A stretch of DNA of 64,000 nucleotides from Entoloma clypeatum (GCA_963565915.1 OY751493.1:3162001-3226000); one strand, 5' to 3'. Shown: positions 31,930 to 43,547, numbered from the stretch's first letter. The notes: a model not told the origin generated them from the sequence alone. A program made the numbers and translations.

Positions 31930-34040
31930 CTATGACACCTCAGACGCTGCAGCTGCAGCGAAGGAGACCGGCAGTTTATTGTTCTGATAGTCATGAGTCG
32001 GTGGCGGGGGTACGATTCCATTGGGTTCAACCTTGGGTTGATGATCAGAAGGGGCCACAGCACGATATGGTTATGTACTCACCTTAATACAGGCAGGGTT
32101 TCCTATATCAGGTGTTGTACCTCGAGGGGTTGATTCTTTCGAGCTGTCCTTGCGCAGCGGCGGCGGTGCTTGCAGTACCTGTGCCGCAGTGGGTCCGTTT
32201 CCATTCAGCACTACACCGTTCGTTCCGGGGTTGCGCGACGGAGGGGTGACAGATCCAGCAAGCAGTGGGAACTCATCTGCATTGGGAACCCGTTGTTTCG
32301 TGGTTGGGGGCCTTTTGTCGGGCCGAACACCATTCGGCTGATAAGTATTCTTGTGGCCGTTGGGATAACGCGGGCCTCGCGTTGAGTCCGACGGGGAATG
32401 TCCAGCATCTTCTTGATGGGCATGATCCTAATCAAGCTGCTGTTAGAATAAACTCTCGTGTGGTGTGACGGAAAAGAACGTACATCTTGGATAGTCATGC
32501 CTGCCAGCTTCTCATTGATTGCGGCGAACCCATTTCCATTGGGATGACGGGGGCGGCCGTTTCGTCCAGAGAAGTAGGATTGATGATGAGTTCCGGACCC
32601 ATCGACCAGTACATGAGGGAAACGGCAATCGTCGCTGACATTGATGTATTCGGATTATAAGAGAAAAGAGGGGAGATTGAAGTGAACATACCCGTTTTTG
32701 CATCTTCCGGCAGGGAAGAATAGGCAAGGAGGTTTTCGCCCACCGAACGAGCCACGGCGAGCACCACCACGACGGTGATGACTCAATCCATCTCGATGCT
32801 GGGGGTGATGGGGACCAAGAATGTCTGGCTGTGGATTAACGGGCGAATTCGTATCGCCGTTGACGTCCGGGAGTCCCATATTAGGGTGTGTTGGTTGAGG
32901 AACAGGATATTGAACAGTGCCATCGTGTTGTACAAAGGGAGGGATGGGTGCGGGAACATTATACATATTAGATGGAGAATGTGTAGGAAGCGCAGCTTGA
33001 GGAGGGAGTGGAGGCAGAGGAGATATCGACATTGGAACAGGTGGATGTCCGGGATGGGAATAGGCAGAAGGTGACATAGGGCCATAAGGCACAGTCGGAT
33101 GGACACCGTTGGGGCTAAATGAAGGTGCTTGGACAGGTAAGACAGCTTCGGAGGATGAACGAGTGTGGCCAGGGTGGGGGACGACGGGGGACGGAAGGGG
33201 TGCCATATGAGGGGGATTGGGTGGGGGTTGGAAGGAATGTTGAGGATAATAACTGGGGGGATAAGGGTGAACACTCATGGGATCGTAAGGAGCAGAGTAT
33301 TGCGCTGGAGGTGGAACGGGTCCTTGATAATAGGGTGTCTGTGGATGTGCAAAAAGACATGTTGCCCCATAACGACACGCGGGAAAGTATCGGCATGGGA
33401 TGAGTCTTGCCACCTCTGGCGGTGGGAGGTTGCCGTTGTTGACACTTCCTGTCGGGGAATTTTCTGCTCCGTTTTGAGGGGCAGGAGGGTGAGGGTAGTA
33501 GGCGGCACCATCGTGAGGGGGAGAGACAGAGTTGAGGCTGGGATAATATGGGTACATGACGGGCGGCTGAGACCCATATCCATAACGCTTGTCTTGCCCA
33601 TCGTTGGATTCGGGGGTATAGACTGGCTCATGGGCAGGAATACCACTGATGGTCTTGTTTTGTGCAAAGTTAAGCAACTCCAGCACGACGGGGTCAGACG
33701 TGTACTGCTCAGGTCGGCCCTGGCTAGACGCATTCATAGGGTCAGCGCCTGGAAAACGGGTTGAGTGACGACAGCACATTTAGGACTGTCGCGTGAATAC
33801 CTTTGTCTAAAAGTGCTCTGACGATCTCGATGTAGCCGTTCTTTACGGCTTCGATGAGGGGGGTAGCGCCGGTGTGATCTAAAAGAGCAGGAGAGGTTGT
33901 CGTATTGGCGAAGACTCACGAAACACAGACGACTTTTGTATACCTTTAATCTCGATATCAACAGTCGTGGCATCGTTCAATAACTCCTGAACGTTTTGGA
34001 GGTCACCTTCAGAGCAAGCTTTCCACAGAAGCGAGACCAT
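31930..34040 (-). CDS. Ankyrin-repeat and CCCH zinc-finger protein (putative mRNA-binding)
   Basis: Six exons (33944-34040, 33801-33878, 32692-33748, 32484-32634, 32083-32427, 31930-32031) give 609 aa, with every phase consistent. Residues 1-60 form ankyrin repeats (LWKACSEGDLQNVQELL, then DHTGATPLIEAVKNGYIEIV). Two CCCH fingers follow: CRYFPACRYGATCLFAH (C-x5-C-x5-C-x3-H) and, after a 200-residue Pro/Tyr/His-rich spacer, CLFFPAGRCKNGDDCRFPH (C-x7-C-x5-C-x3-H). Such fingers bind A/U-rich or poly(A) RNA. The Pro-rich linker and the C-terminal Asn/Pro tail ending FAAAAASEVS suggest a cytoplasmic mRNA regulator. The second finger is split by an intron between its second and third ligands. The specific role is inferred from architecture only. 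Confidence 0.85.
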
Positions 34041-34288
34041 TTCGAGAAGAAGAAGAGAGCCAGAAATGAGGGCGGGGGGGGTCAAGATGGAGGTCAAGAC
34101 GCAAACTTAGACTGTTGGAAGCGCTGTTAGAGAGAAAGAGTGCGTGAAACCCGGGCCACCACGACCAAAAAAAAAAAAAAAATTACCGTGGGCATTCTTG
34201 ATCGATCTTACCGGCTCGGCCGTTTTACTTACGTGTCTCGACAACAACCATCTGATACTTCAGTAGTTCCTCCAAGTATAATCTACGT
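34041..34288. other. Intergenic region with a 16-A run
   Basis: 248 bp between two minus-strand genes, containing A16 at 34167-34182 and a T/C-rich part. It is the likely promoter and leader of the ankyrin/CCCH gene and the 3' end of GPD. Confidence 0.4.
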
Positions 34289-35772
34289 CTATTTCTCTAA
34301 TCCCAGCTTTCGCAGCAGATGTCGCGCAGGGCCACCCACCGTTGGTGGCAGTTCAAGTTCCTTCGAGGGGGGTAATTCCATCAGCTCTCGAACAGCCGTC
34401 CGCGTGTCCTTGCCTAGACCCGGTTCAGACAATCAATGTCAACTCGTGCAGGTTCACTTATGCTCACCATTGTAGAGAACATCATACACCTGAATGAATT
34501 CCCCATATCAGTGGCTTGGCTTGCAGAACGCATGACTGGGCAACTCACGCTGCTCGCGATGGGTGCATTGACTCCCAGTTCTTCGACAATCATCTTGACC
34601 CCCTTGGTGGTAGAGACACCCTCTGCGACACTTCCCAATGTCTTCGTGATGGTACTTAGAGACTCACCCCTGCCCAGCCGATACCCGACGGTGTAGTTCC
34701 GACTGTTTGGGGAACTGCAGGTCAGGAACAGATCTCCCACACCCGCGAGACCGAGAAAAGTCAAGGGTGATGCGCCGTAGGCCGTGCCTATACATGTCAT
34801 CTCAGCCAACCCCCTTGTTATGATCACTGTGGCGTCTGGGATTAAGGGAATGCGCCAGAATGCAGAGGTGCAAAGACGCACTAGCCCGGGTGTTGTTTTT
34901 AAACCCGAGGCCGTCGGACATGCCTGATGCAATAGCATAGACGTTCTTCAAGGCCCCTGATAACTCGATACCAATAGGATCCGCTCCGGTATAACTTGAA
35001 TTTGTGGTCAGAAAATGTCCGAATCGGATGCCTGGAGTGTGTACCATCGAAAGTGAGGCTGATGGAATAGGGCTGCAGCTTTCTTCGCCTCTGACTCCGT
35101 AAACGACGCGACAGACACGGAAGTGGGTTGCCTTTCAACGACTAGAAGAAACGATCAAACCCTCCATGTCTGTAGCATCGACAAAATACAGTGCCTACTC
35201 TCTTTGGCAAAGGAAGGGCCGGACTGAAGACATACTCACTGAGCAAAGGTTTTGATGGTAGGAGTGGTTGGGACGTACGATAAAGGTGGCCGCTTTGGCC
35301 ACCTTTGGACCGCAGGTATCAGCGACGATTTCTAGTGTCAAGGCATGTGTTCCAATCTCGATTCCCTTGTTGACAAAGATCAAGAGAGGCATTTTCTCGG
35401 CGTCTAGCTGGGCTTGGAGCATTAAGAGATTCTCTCTAGAAAGAATCTCTGATTAAGTATTGGTTGATCAGGATGGACGTGGCGCAACCTCAAGAACTGG
35501 GTGGGTATTGCAAACAGGATAACATCCATTGTGTCGGTAAAGTCCTTGTTTGGGAGCTCTGGGCCGACGGCTGTGATGTTGGGGGGGAAATCATGGTGTG
35601 TGAGATAGACGGGATTGCGATGATGTTGGTTAAAATGGTTGACGATGGAGGCCTCGCGGGCCCACATGTAGACCTGGTGGTTTGAGTCACCGAGATGGGA
35701 AGCGAGGCATGAGCCAAAGTTACCAGAACCAAGGACGAGGACCTTGGAGGACATGGAGAAGAGGCGTAGCAT
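34289..35772 (-). CDS. GPD1: NAD-dependent glycerol-3-phosphate dehydrogenase
   Basis: The enzyme reduces dihydroxyacetone phosphate to glycerol-3-phosphate, feeding lipid synthesis and osmotic glycerol. The Rossmann motif [14 protein letters not shown] lies right after the start (Met at 35754; another Met at 35772 adds six residues). Further marks are [27 protein letters not shown] (read as [11 protein letters not shown]), [29 protein letters not shown] with the catalytic Lys in the GALKN block, [34 protein letters not shown], and [13 protein letters not shown]. The last exon ends LRKLGLEK. At least five introns interrupt it. It is divergent from SED5 with 43-61 bp between starts. Confidence 0.93.
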
Positions 35773-35815
35773 GCAAGGATCACGTGCGCCACGTTACCTT
35801 GCTTTCTCCCCAAAA
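35773..35815. promoter_or_regulatory. Divergent intergenic region GPD1 / SED5 with E-box (43 bp)
   Basis: CACGTG at 35781-35786 lies in the 43 bp between the two outer start codons. Such a short gap implies that the promoters overlap the opposite coding region, or that the inner GPD Met is used. Confidence 0.4.
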
Positions 35816-37139
35816 ATGCCAGTGCAAGACCGGACGAATGAGTTGAGAGCGTGCGTCCAGTCGATCCGCGCGAGATCCAACGTCGCCTCCCGCAATGCAG
35901 ACCTCAACAACCGCCTCATCCAGCCCTCAACAAAACCCGCTTCGTCTAAGTCAGAGTTCGCGCGCATGGCCTCTGCTATTGGCAAGGACATCAGCAGCAC
36001 AACCATCAAGCTCAGCAAGCTCGCCCAGCGTCAGTCCCCTCCGTCACCCCTCAATCCTCTGCTCATCCCTTCCAGTCGCCAAACGCAAGACCCTATTTGA
36101 TGACCGTCCTGTCGAGATCAGCGTACGTTGTTTCTCCATCGACTTTTCGGAACTCGGCCCTCTGACCAGCCGCAGGAATTGACCTTCATCATCAAGCAAG
36201 ACATTGCCCACATCAACAAGCAGATTGCGACTCTTCAAACCTATGTCAAGCAACGCAACGCCCAAGGCTCCTCCAAGTCCGTCGAAGGCAAACAAATAGA
36301 CGAGCACAACAGCAACGTTGTCATGCTCTTGCAAAGCAAATTAGCCAGCACGAGCATGTCATTCAAGGATGTTTTGGAAGTCCGGACACAGGTTCATTAT
36401 CACGCATCTATTTAGCACCACACTCTCCTCACAGTACTCTCCAAGAATATGAAACAGTCAAAAGACCGCACCGAGCAGTTCATGTATTCCGCAGCGAATG
36501 CCGCCAATCACACCCCTGCAAGTTCGTACAAAACCTTTCATACTACCAACCTGAGCCTAACATTGCTTCAGGCTTGCTCTATAATCCCTCCAAGAATGAC
36601 CCCATGGGTGATGGTAGTTCAAATCGCTTTGATTCAAAGGGGAAGGGTCGTGCTGTTCAGAACGGGGATGTTCTGGCTTTGGACCTGAATTCTGCCGAAG
36701 AAGGCACTGGCGCGCAAGGCGCTTTCATGCAGATGCAAATGGTCGAGCAACAGGTGTGTATCACAATCTTGGACATTTTTATCCCCGGTGTATTCAAATA
36801 TCTCCAGGATTCATACATCCAGCAGCGCTCAACGGCTATAGAATCTATAGAATCGACCATTGCCGAACTTGGTCAAATATTCACTCAACTCGCCAATATG
36901 GTTGCAGAACAGAGGGAAACAGTACAGCGCATCGATGCAGATACCCTCGACATTGCATCGAACGTGATGGATGGACAACGGGAGCTCCTCAAGTATTTTG
37001 GAAACATGGCAAACAATCGGTGGTTGATGTTGAAAATGTTTGGCGTTCTGATCGTTTTCGTAAGTATCCTTGTCTATCTATCATTCCTCGGCAACTTATT
37101 CTTGGATTCCAGTTCCTGGTTTTTATTTTGGTTTCATGA
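35816..37139 (+). CDS. SED5: Syntaxin-5-type Qa-SNARE SED5
   Basis: Sed5 is the cis-Golgi Qa-SNARE for ER-Golgi and intra-Golgi fusion. Seven exons (35816-36029, 36076-36122, 36176-36391, 36446-36521, 36572-36753, 36808-37059, 37113-37139) give 337 aa. The start MPVQDRTNEL matches the family N-terminal peptide that binds Sly1. The Habc part follows (TTIKLSKLAQLAKRKTLFDD, ELTFIIKQDIAHINKQI). The SNARE motif holds SYIQQRSTAIESIESTIAEL and MVAEQRETVQRID, with the zero-layer Gln in AEQ. A C-terminal span (WLMLKMFGVLIVF plus FLVFILVS) ends the protein, with the last nine codons on a 27-nt exon. Confidence 0.94.
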
Positions 37140-37220
37140 TTATTGTGCTGGTTCACGAATATTTATCGAACACTTCCATCCATAATAATAACGCATATAC
37201 AAATAGAGCGTCTCCGGATC

Positions 37221-38327
37221 TCAACCTATTGGTATCGCATTGACACCTGTTCCACAGACCTTTGCCTTGGATCGACTTTTCGAGCGTTGCGTGTGCCGCT
37301 TGCCACCGCGATGCGTTTCCTCGTCGTCGACGCCCCCCACAGTCCATGTCCTCCGGTTTGTGGGTATTTGTTCCACCCCGGATGTTGCTGAAAACCGTTG
37401 AGGTCTCTCTGGCATCGTTGGTATTGTCTTCCCGTCCGAAGTAATCTTCTCTAGTCGTTCCTTCTATTGTGACTTAAGTGTCAGGGTCATTCTTGAACAG
37501 TAAATACAGAAAACTAACTCTTTGTCCCAAAAGCTCTTTATTGCGAGCTTTGACCTTTGCTAATCTGCTTTCGCTCTTCCCGCCTCCTCCCGCTGTCAGT
37601 TCGACGTTGATCATTCTCCCGTCCAGAGTTGATTGGTGCAATTTGAGGGCTTGTTGCAACGCATTTCGATGGGTGAATTCAAGGAAAGCACAGCCTTTTG
37701 ATTTCTGGGTGGGCTTGCCGGCAGAGGATGCTTTTGGTGTAAGGAGACGAACTGTGGGAGGAGGATCTGGATAGAGTGTTATAAGACAACGGATGGCAAC
37801 ATATCTGTAAAACTTACCACATCCCGCAAAATGCGCGTTTATAGCCTCCAACGATGTCGTATATTTCAGATTCCCTGTTTCTTGGTCAACCGAGGGAAGG
37901 AGCAGTACATTGCCAGCGTACCGACGAACAGGATGAACCGCTGCTTGGGTTTCGTTATGTCCTTATCACCGCTCTCTTCATCGTCGTCCAAATTCCTCTT
38001 CCGTTTCGCTGGTTGCGTTCCCTCCTCGGCATCCAAGGTAGCAGTCCGCTTCCTCTTTTTCTGTTGGCTCTCACCCTCTGCCTTCTTCTCCCCCTCCGTT
38101 TTGCTCTTGTCGTCCACGATTTTAACTGCTGATTGCTTTTTTCGAACACCTGCCTTCCCCTCCATATCAGAACCCTCCCTATCAAGCGCATCCTGATCTT
38201 CCATGACAGGTATGTCGTTATCCTCCACAGAACCGCGTCCATCTCTCTGTTTCGGTTTTCCCGCCTTCCTCTGTCGGAATGCCAGTCCTTTCTTCTGCTT
38301 TTTGGAAAGCTTTGTTGTGGCACTCAT
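37221..38327 (-). CDS. NOP6: Nucleolar RRM protein NOP6
   Basis: Exons 37922-38327, 37818-37874, 37519-37766 and 37221-37463 give 317 aa. Nop6 is an RNA-binding factor of early 40S ribosome assembly. The N-terminal third is charged with many Lys (KLSKKQKKGLAFRQRK). The RRM follows: FILFVGNLKYTTSLEAINAH (RNP2, rebuilt across the 47-nt intron) and KGCAFLEFTHRNALQQAL (RNP1). It ends with the family hallmark RMINVELTAGGGGKS and RLAKVKARNKELLGQR. The C-terminus is basic (GGKRHTQRSKSRSKAK). CACGTG lies 45 bp upstream of the start (38372-38377). Confidence 0.9.
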
Positions 38328-38733
38328 CGAAAGCCTCTTTGGCGCTTAGGAGATAGAAGTTCAATGAGGTGCACGTGCATGGCTGATGGCTCAGCGCTCA
38401 GGGGATAACATACATACCAAAGCAGCCTATGTTACGGTGAGGACCTTTAGAGAGAAAAATTTGCCGGTTGCCAGACGCAGCAGAATCCAAAAAATGATTA
38501 GAGGGGAAAATTTTTTAAATTCTACGATACAAGAAAACAACAATTCCAGTGATAAAAAGCGATATACAATGGTTGAGGAAGTGCAGGTTGTGAAATGCCG
38601 ACGCCATTGTAAAAAGGGTGTCATTAGTGAGAACCCTTACCGAGGTGAAGAGGCTTACCCGAAGACCGTAATCTCATATGCTAGCAAGAGTTGGAGGAAT
38701 TACCAAAATCACCACGATGGAGGTAGCGTGGTT
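38328..38733. other. Intergenic region with a CACGTG site
   Basis: 406 AT-richer bases between two minus-strand genes. CACGTG lies at 38372-38377, just upstream of NOP6. No gene or RNA is supported in the rest. Confidence 0.4.
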
Positions 38734-40228
38734 TCATCCAAGAGTCAGTCCACCCACAGCTTCCCCAGCACCATCCACCTCTTTCTCTTCTTCCTCTCCT
38801 CTCTTTGAGAGCCTCGGAATTGGTCGTAAGATGGGACTAGCCAAAAGCATGGATGATCTTAGAGTCGGACTAGAAGTTATGCTGACGGATCTTGAAAAAG
38901 ACCCAGGGTAAGTACCAATAGTGGGTGAGGATGCAGCAGAATTAGCGGTAGTGTTGGGAATGGTGATTGGGATGGATATAGGGAGTCTGCCATTTCGGCC
39001 ATTCATGGGGGATCCAACAGTAGGATGAGCGTCCCGCAGATAAGACAGTGATGGTGAGACCGCGCGCCGCTTCGATGCAGATGGATAAGGGTCAAAACGG
39101 TCGTCAACTGGACAACAGTCAGTTGCGATGTCATGTACAGTGGGAGCTTACACTCACGTTTACGCTTATTGGATCGAACAGCACTGGTTGTGGGTGGGGG
39201 CGTATACCGCCAAGCATTTATTGGCGTTGACATCATAGTGGCCAGCGAAGGTGAACACGGAGGCTGCACAACATCAGGAGCTGGCTTGCAGATGAAATGT
39301 AATGAACAAACCAAATCAACATCCATGGACAGAGCACCAACACTGGATGTTTCTGATATGCTCATGTTGAGGTCGTCGTTGTTCCCATTGCTGGTGGCCC
39401 TAGGTGTCTTGATCGGAATGGGCTCACTTCCACATGGCGCTGAAAAGGCAAACGGGCCTTCATCGAGGTGGTCCTCGTCGTCACTGGGAGTATCTTCTCG
39501 CTGAGATTCCTCCCGACCAGCCTCTTCAGGATAACGACCACGGTCAGTGACTGGTCGCGGTGTTCGCGGTTGGCTGGGCAGCTCAGAACAGGATGTAACG
39601 AGGCGCTGAAAAGCCGCTTCCGACTTGACCTCACTCTCGTCAGGTCGAGATTCAGCCAATAGATTCAGGATTCTCGGAGGTCGTATCTGATTGACGGGGA
39701 TAGAGTCAATTTTGAAAATAGGTCCAGAATGACTGGGCGCACAGGAAACGAAAACCGTCTTCCGGGAAGTGGTGCGTCTTGAATATCCATACCGGCAGAA
39801 GACAACGAAAGTTTTCGTGGGGGTGTTGAAGGTGGCCTCGATAACTTTGGTTTATGTTTAGATTCATCGATGCCAGGGTCTAAAATCCTCATGGGAGTGG
39901 GGTTTCCAGAACTTCCGGAAGAGCTGTCCGTTGACATTCTCTCTCTGTCGCTTTCCGATTCCTCGTTGAACATTCCACTCTGACTACGCCTCCTCGAGTG
40001 AAAGGTGAAGGAAGAAGCAAGCGGACTATTATGCAGACGGCTTTCGGAGAGATAAGCAACCTTGGGGACCAGAAGACTTGGCCGCCGAAAGCGTTGCAGA
40101 AGGACATTCGGTTCATCCAAGGTTACAGATGAGGTTGACGCCACTGCGCTAGACGAGGAGGAGGAGGGAGGGAGGGCAAAGTCAGAGGAGGAGGTTGCGA
40201 AAGACGGCCGAGAGGCAGCTTTAGGCAT
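38734..40228 (-). CDS. Disordered nuclear-type hypothetical protein
   Basis: Exons 39743-40228, 39312-39686, 39158-39263 and 38734-39107 give 446 aa. The start MPKAASRPSFATSSSD is the first ATG in frame. Clusters worth noting are RRFSFPIRPPRILNLLAES, an SP-rich acidic middle (DTPSDDEDHLDEGPFAFS), then NAWRYTPPPTTSAVRSNKRK followed by DDRFDPYPSASKRRAVSPSL, whose KRK and KRR look like nuclear localisation signals next to an SP site. The end is SSPTLRSSMLLASPILRP. I do not recognise the family. The 48-nt segment 39264-39311 has typical intron ends but no stop and a length divisible by three, so its retention would be silent to the frame. Confidence 0.6.
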
Positions 40229-40509
40229 ATTTCGAGAGAAGAGAGAGAACAACTTGAAGCGACCAGACAATGATACCGAGAGAGGTCACATGCGTGCCTC
40301 CTCTCTAGACTACATTATTTGATGTTGTTCATTATATGTACTTTCCATCAGCCAGCGCTCTCTTTCGTCGACACATGCGTCGCAGGATTGGCGTTGCACT
40401 GCGGGGTCCACTCACTAGCAGATGGCAGGAGGAGAGAGACTAAGTTCAGCAAGTCACGTGGCAGGCGATCCTCAATTTTCGATGAGATAGTACTACTTCA
40501 ACGATATCC
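40229..40509. promoter_or_regulatory. Divergent intergenic region with CACGTG next to RRB1
   Basis: 281 bp. CACGTG at 40455-40460 lies 50 bp before the RRB1 start. The rest shows no recognisable site. Confidence 0.35.
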
Positions 40510-42212
40510 ATGTCAAAACGATCAGCAACAGAGGTTGTCGATCTCGCCGTTCAAGGTGTAAAGCCCTTCCAAAAAGGACTTGCCGCTGGCCTCAAACGGG
40601 GACACCCAGCACCAGATGAAATGGGCGAGTTTGAGGATGCCTGGGAAGACGAAATCGAAAGCGACGAGGAAGTAGTTGACGCCGAGGCCAATGAGCACGA
40701 GGATGGTGTGTGTATATCTGTCCCTGTCCACCTTGACAAACACATTTCCAAGGAATGGATGTCGATGAGGTCTTGCCGCCGATCGAAGAATCCGAAGAGC
40801 CTCCTCCTGCCCCGGAGGCATTCATCCCTGGAACTCACGTCATCGGAAAGGACGAAATACTGGAACCGGACGACTCGGTATACATCATGCGCCATTCGAT
40901 GAATGTCAACTGGCCTTGCCTATCTTTTGATATACTGCGTGATAATCTTGGCGACGAGCGCCAGCGATACCCGGCCACCGCTTACCTTGTAGCAGGTACT
41001 CAAGCTGATGTCCCCAAAAATAACGAGGTTTACGTTTACAAGCTCAGCTCGTTGCACCGGACCCAAAGAGATGGCGGTAAGTAGGGGAGACCTCGTGGTT
41101 TCATCTGTCCCACTAATTGACAGGTTCTGGCAGAACAATCTGACTCTGACAATGATGATAATGATGACGATCGTCTTGATGAAGACCCGATTGTAGAATA
41201 TCGATCCATCCCGCATCTTGGTGGGGTCAATCGTATCCGTGCCCAACCTTTGCCTCCTTCGACCCCGCTTCCTCCAGTCTCCCAGCCATACTACATTGCA
41301 TCATGGGCGGAAACGGGAAAAGTTCATATTTTTGATGTACGCCCGCTTATAGAGTCGCTTGAAGTTCCAGGCTATTCATTCGACAAACCGCGCGTTCATA
41401 ATCCTGCTTTTACAATCAATTCTCATGGCCGAGCGGAGGGTTTTGCGATGGATTGGGCATCCTCTGGCCCTTCTTCATTACGTCTCTTGACCGGCGATAT
41501 CCATTCCAAGATTTATCTGACGACCTCTTCCCCATCGGGTTTTAACGCACTCTCTCAACCATTTGTGACCCACACCTCGAGCATTGAAGATATACAATGG
41601 AGCCCGTCGGAGCCCACCGTATTTGCTTCGTGCTCAGCGGATCGTAGTGTTCAAATCTGGGATGTCCGTAGCAAGGGGCGTAAGAGTGTCGCTGGTGTTG
41701 ATTCGGCGCATGACAGCGACGTTAATGTGATTAGCTGGAATAAATCCACCAGCTATCTACTCCTTAGTGGTGGTGATGAGGGAGGCATAAAGGTTTGGGA
41801 CCTGCGGAATATAAAAAAGAAAGGGTTACTATTTGCGTCATTCGCCTTGGAATCAGACTGACCGAGACTTATCTGTAGGGGTACAGGCCCCGAACCCACA
41901 CCTGTGGCAGCCTTTACGTGGCACAAAGCCCCAATTACTTCGGTGGAATGGCATCCCACCGAGGACTCTATCTTTGTCGCATCAGGCGCAGATGATCAAG
42001 TAACACTATGGGATCTTGCTGTCGAGCAAGACGACGACGAGGCGGGGGGTATGCAAGAGACACCAGGTGTCCATGACGTACCCCCTCAGTTGCTCTTCAT
42101 TCACCAGGGTCAAAAAGATGTCAAGGAAGTGCACTGGCATGCTCAAATGCCAGGAACTGTCGTCAGCACAGCACTAGACGGATTTAATATCTTCAAAACT
42201 ATCTCTGTATGA
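40510..42212 (+). CDS. RRB1: Glutamate-rich WD-repeat protein RRB1 (GRWD1), ribosomal protein L3 chaperone
   Basis: Exons 40510-40705, 40753-41076, 41134-41824 and 41879-42212 give 514 aa. Rrb1 escorts newly made ribosomal protein uL3 to pre-60S particles. The N-terminus [20 protein letters not shown] is followed by a Glu/Asp-rich part ([20 protein letters not shown]) and the CAF1-C-type block [22 protein letters not shown] repeats follow: [20 protein letters not shown] with [44 protein letters not shown] with LWD, and [18 protein letters not shown]. The stop lies 35 bp from the stop of the convergent PA28 gene. Confidence 0.93.
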
Positions 42213-42247
42213 TCAGGGATGCAATGTTACTTTTACTGTGAAGCGAT

Positions 42248-43547
42248 CTAGTATAGCCCAGCTCGATTATTTGCTTTTGGGGCCCGAATCTGTCTTTGTC
42301 ATGAGCGCATGTAAAAAGCCTCTTACTGAGCCCTCTTACCTTGGTAATATTTTTGTGAATAAGGTCCGTCAGAACTGCATACATGTTTCGAAGGTCGAAT
42401 AGATGTTGGCGTGCGAGATATAGCTGCTTGTCGTCGTGCTCCTTGAGTGCTAGCTGTTAGAATTCGGGACGCACTTCAGCCCTGTTTTTTGTTCGAGTGA
42501 GGCAGAACCTACAAGGTAATCTTCAATATTCGGGTATTTGACAATTTTCGAACATATCTTGGCTCTGGCGAGGTAATCTTGACGGGTCGTATCGCGCAGG
42601 TTATAGGCACTCTCCTGAGCACGATGCAACTCTGCCAGGACCTCTAGGTATCCAGGATATTAGGAGGTGTTAAAACATATATTTCTTTGTACTAGCCTTC
42701 CTGTATCTGTACCCCTAATAGATAGGTCAGTTTCAGAAACGACCCGAAAGCGTCAATTCATACCGAAGTTGTCGCCGCTAGGTGAATATTCCGTGAGAAG
42801 AGGATCGCATCTAGAAAGAAGAAGCTCACTCTTCAATCCTAAATCAAAGGTCAGCTTCGATCGTGAATGATGTTTAATAACCATATACTTTGGCATTGTG
42901 AGCGTTACCCATAATTTGACCTCGTCCTGTTTTGAGGTACCAATTAGTTGTATTTGAGGGTGATACAGTTTCGAGGGCGAACAATCATAGTGGCTAGTTG
43001 CTCGCATTCTCCTTTGACAAGATTGTGAACATTTTGTGACATGTGCTTGTTTGCGAGAATCCGAGAATTGGACTTTGGGTGATGTATCTCACTGTTTCCG
43101 AACGAAAACGATGTCATGTCAGGCTCAAGTTTGTCGTCGTCCCTCTTGCGTTTCTTATGCGCTGGTCCATTCGTAGGCGGTTCAAGAGGAGGCAGATAGA
43201 CCGTCGTGTCCGTGAACCTTTCGGCATGTGAGATATGGAATGGGGAATCAGGGGTGAATGTTGTTTGTATGAGCTGATGCAGCTCCCTAGCATATAATCA
43301 GGAGATGCCGCCATTCGCAGACTTCCTCAGAACACGTACAATATCTGTGAATACAGGCCCGGGGTGTAAGACGCTGGGAGCAAAACTTGGAGCACGACGG
43401 ACCTTATTCGGAAATTTATGGAAAACAACGACTTCCCCCGAGGCCGTAACGGATTTGCGAAAGTCCTGTGAGAGAATTCCAGCGTTTTCGAAGACTTTTG
43501 AAAGGTTGTATGCCCACCTCAATTTTTTGGGAAAGATCAGGTTCCAT
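42248..43547 (-). CDS. Proteasome activator PA28/REG (PSME3-gamma-like), built from microexons
   Basis: Eleven exons rebuild a 255-aa protein: 43518-43547, 43403-43465, 43340-43344, 42983-43286, 42889-42926, 42830-42838, 42764-42777, 42697-42714, 42513-42643, 42340-42453 and 42248-42289. PA28 rings cap the 20S proteasome and open its gate without ATP. The model follows animal PA28 throughout: DFRKSVTASGEVVVFHKFP, KILELHQLI, the activation loop MPKIEDGDNFGVQIQE (about residues 146-160), SAYNLRDTTRQDYLARAKIC, SKIVKYPNIEDY and NMYAVLTDLIHKNITKIR, ending GLY; animal PA28-gamma ends TLY. A basic patch at residues 76-81 (HKKRKR) in the variable insert is placed like the nuclear signal of PA28-gamma. 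Exons of 5, 9, 14 and 18 nt are needed. The intron 42644-42696 has a GC donor. Every phase agrees. The gene is divergent from TAF1. Confidence 0.88.

Noticed and set aside
31512..32063. 183-aa minus-strand ORF across the end of ADE5,7 and the ankyrin/CCCH gene
   Set aside because: It overlaps two well-supported coding ends and is Cys/Phe/Leu-rich low complexity, as expected for antisense of A-rich flank.
34167..34182. A16 run, as a possible retroposed poly(A) tail
   Set aside because: No target-site duplication or inserted gene copy is visible nearby; it looks like a simple homopolymer.
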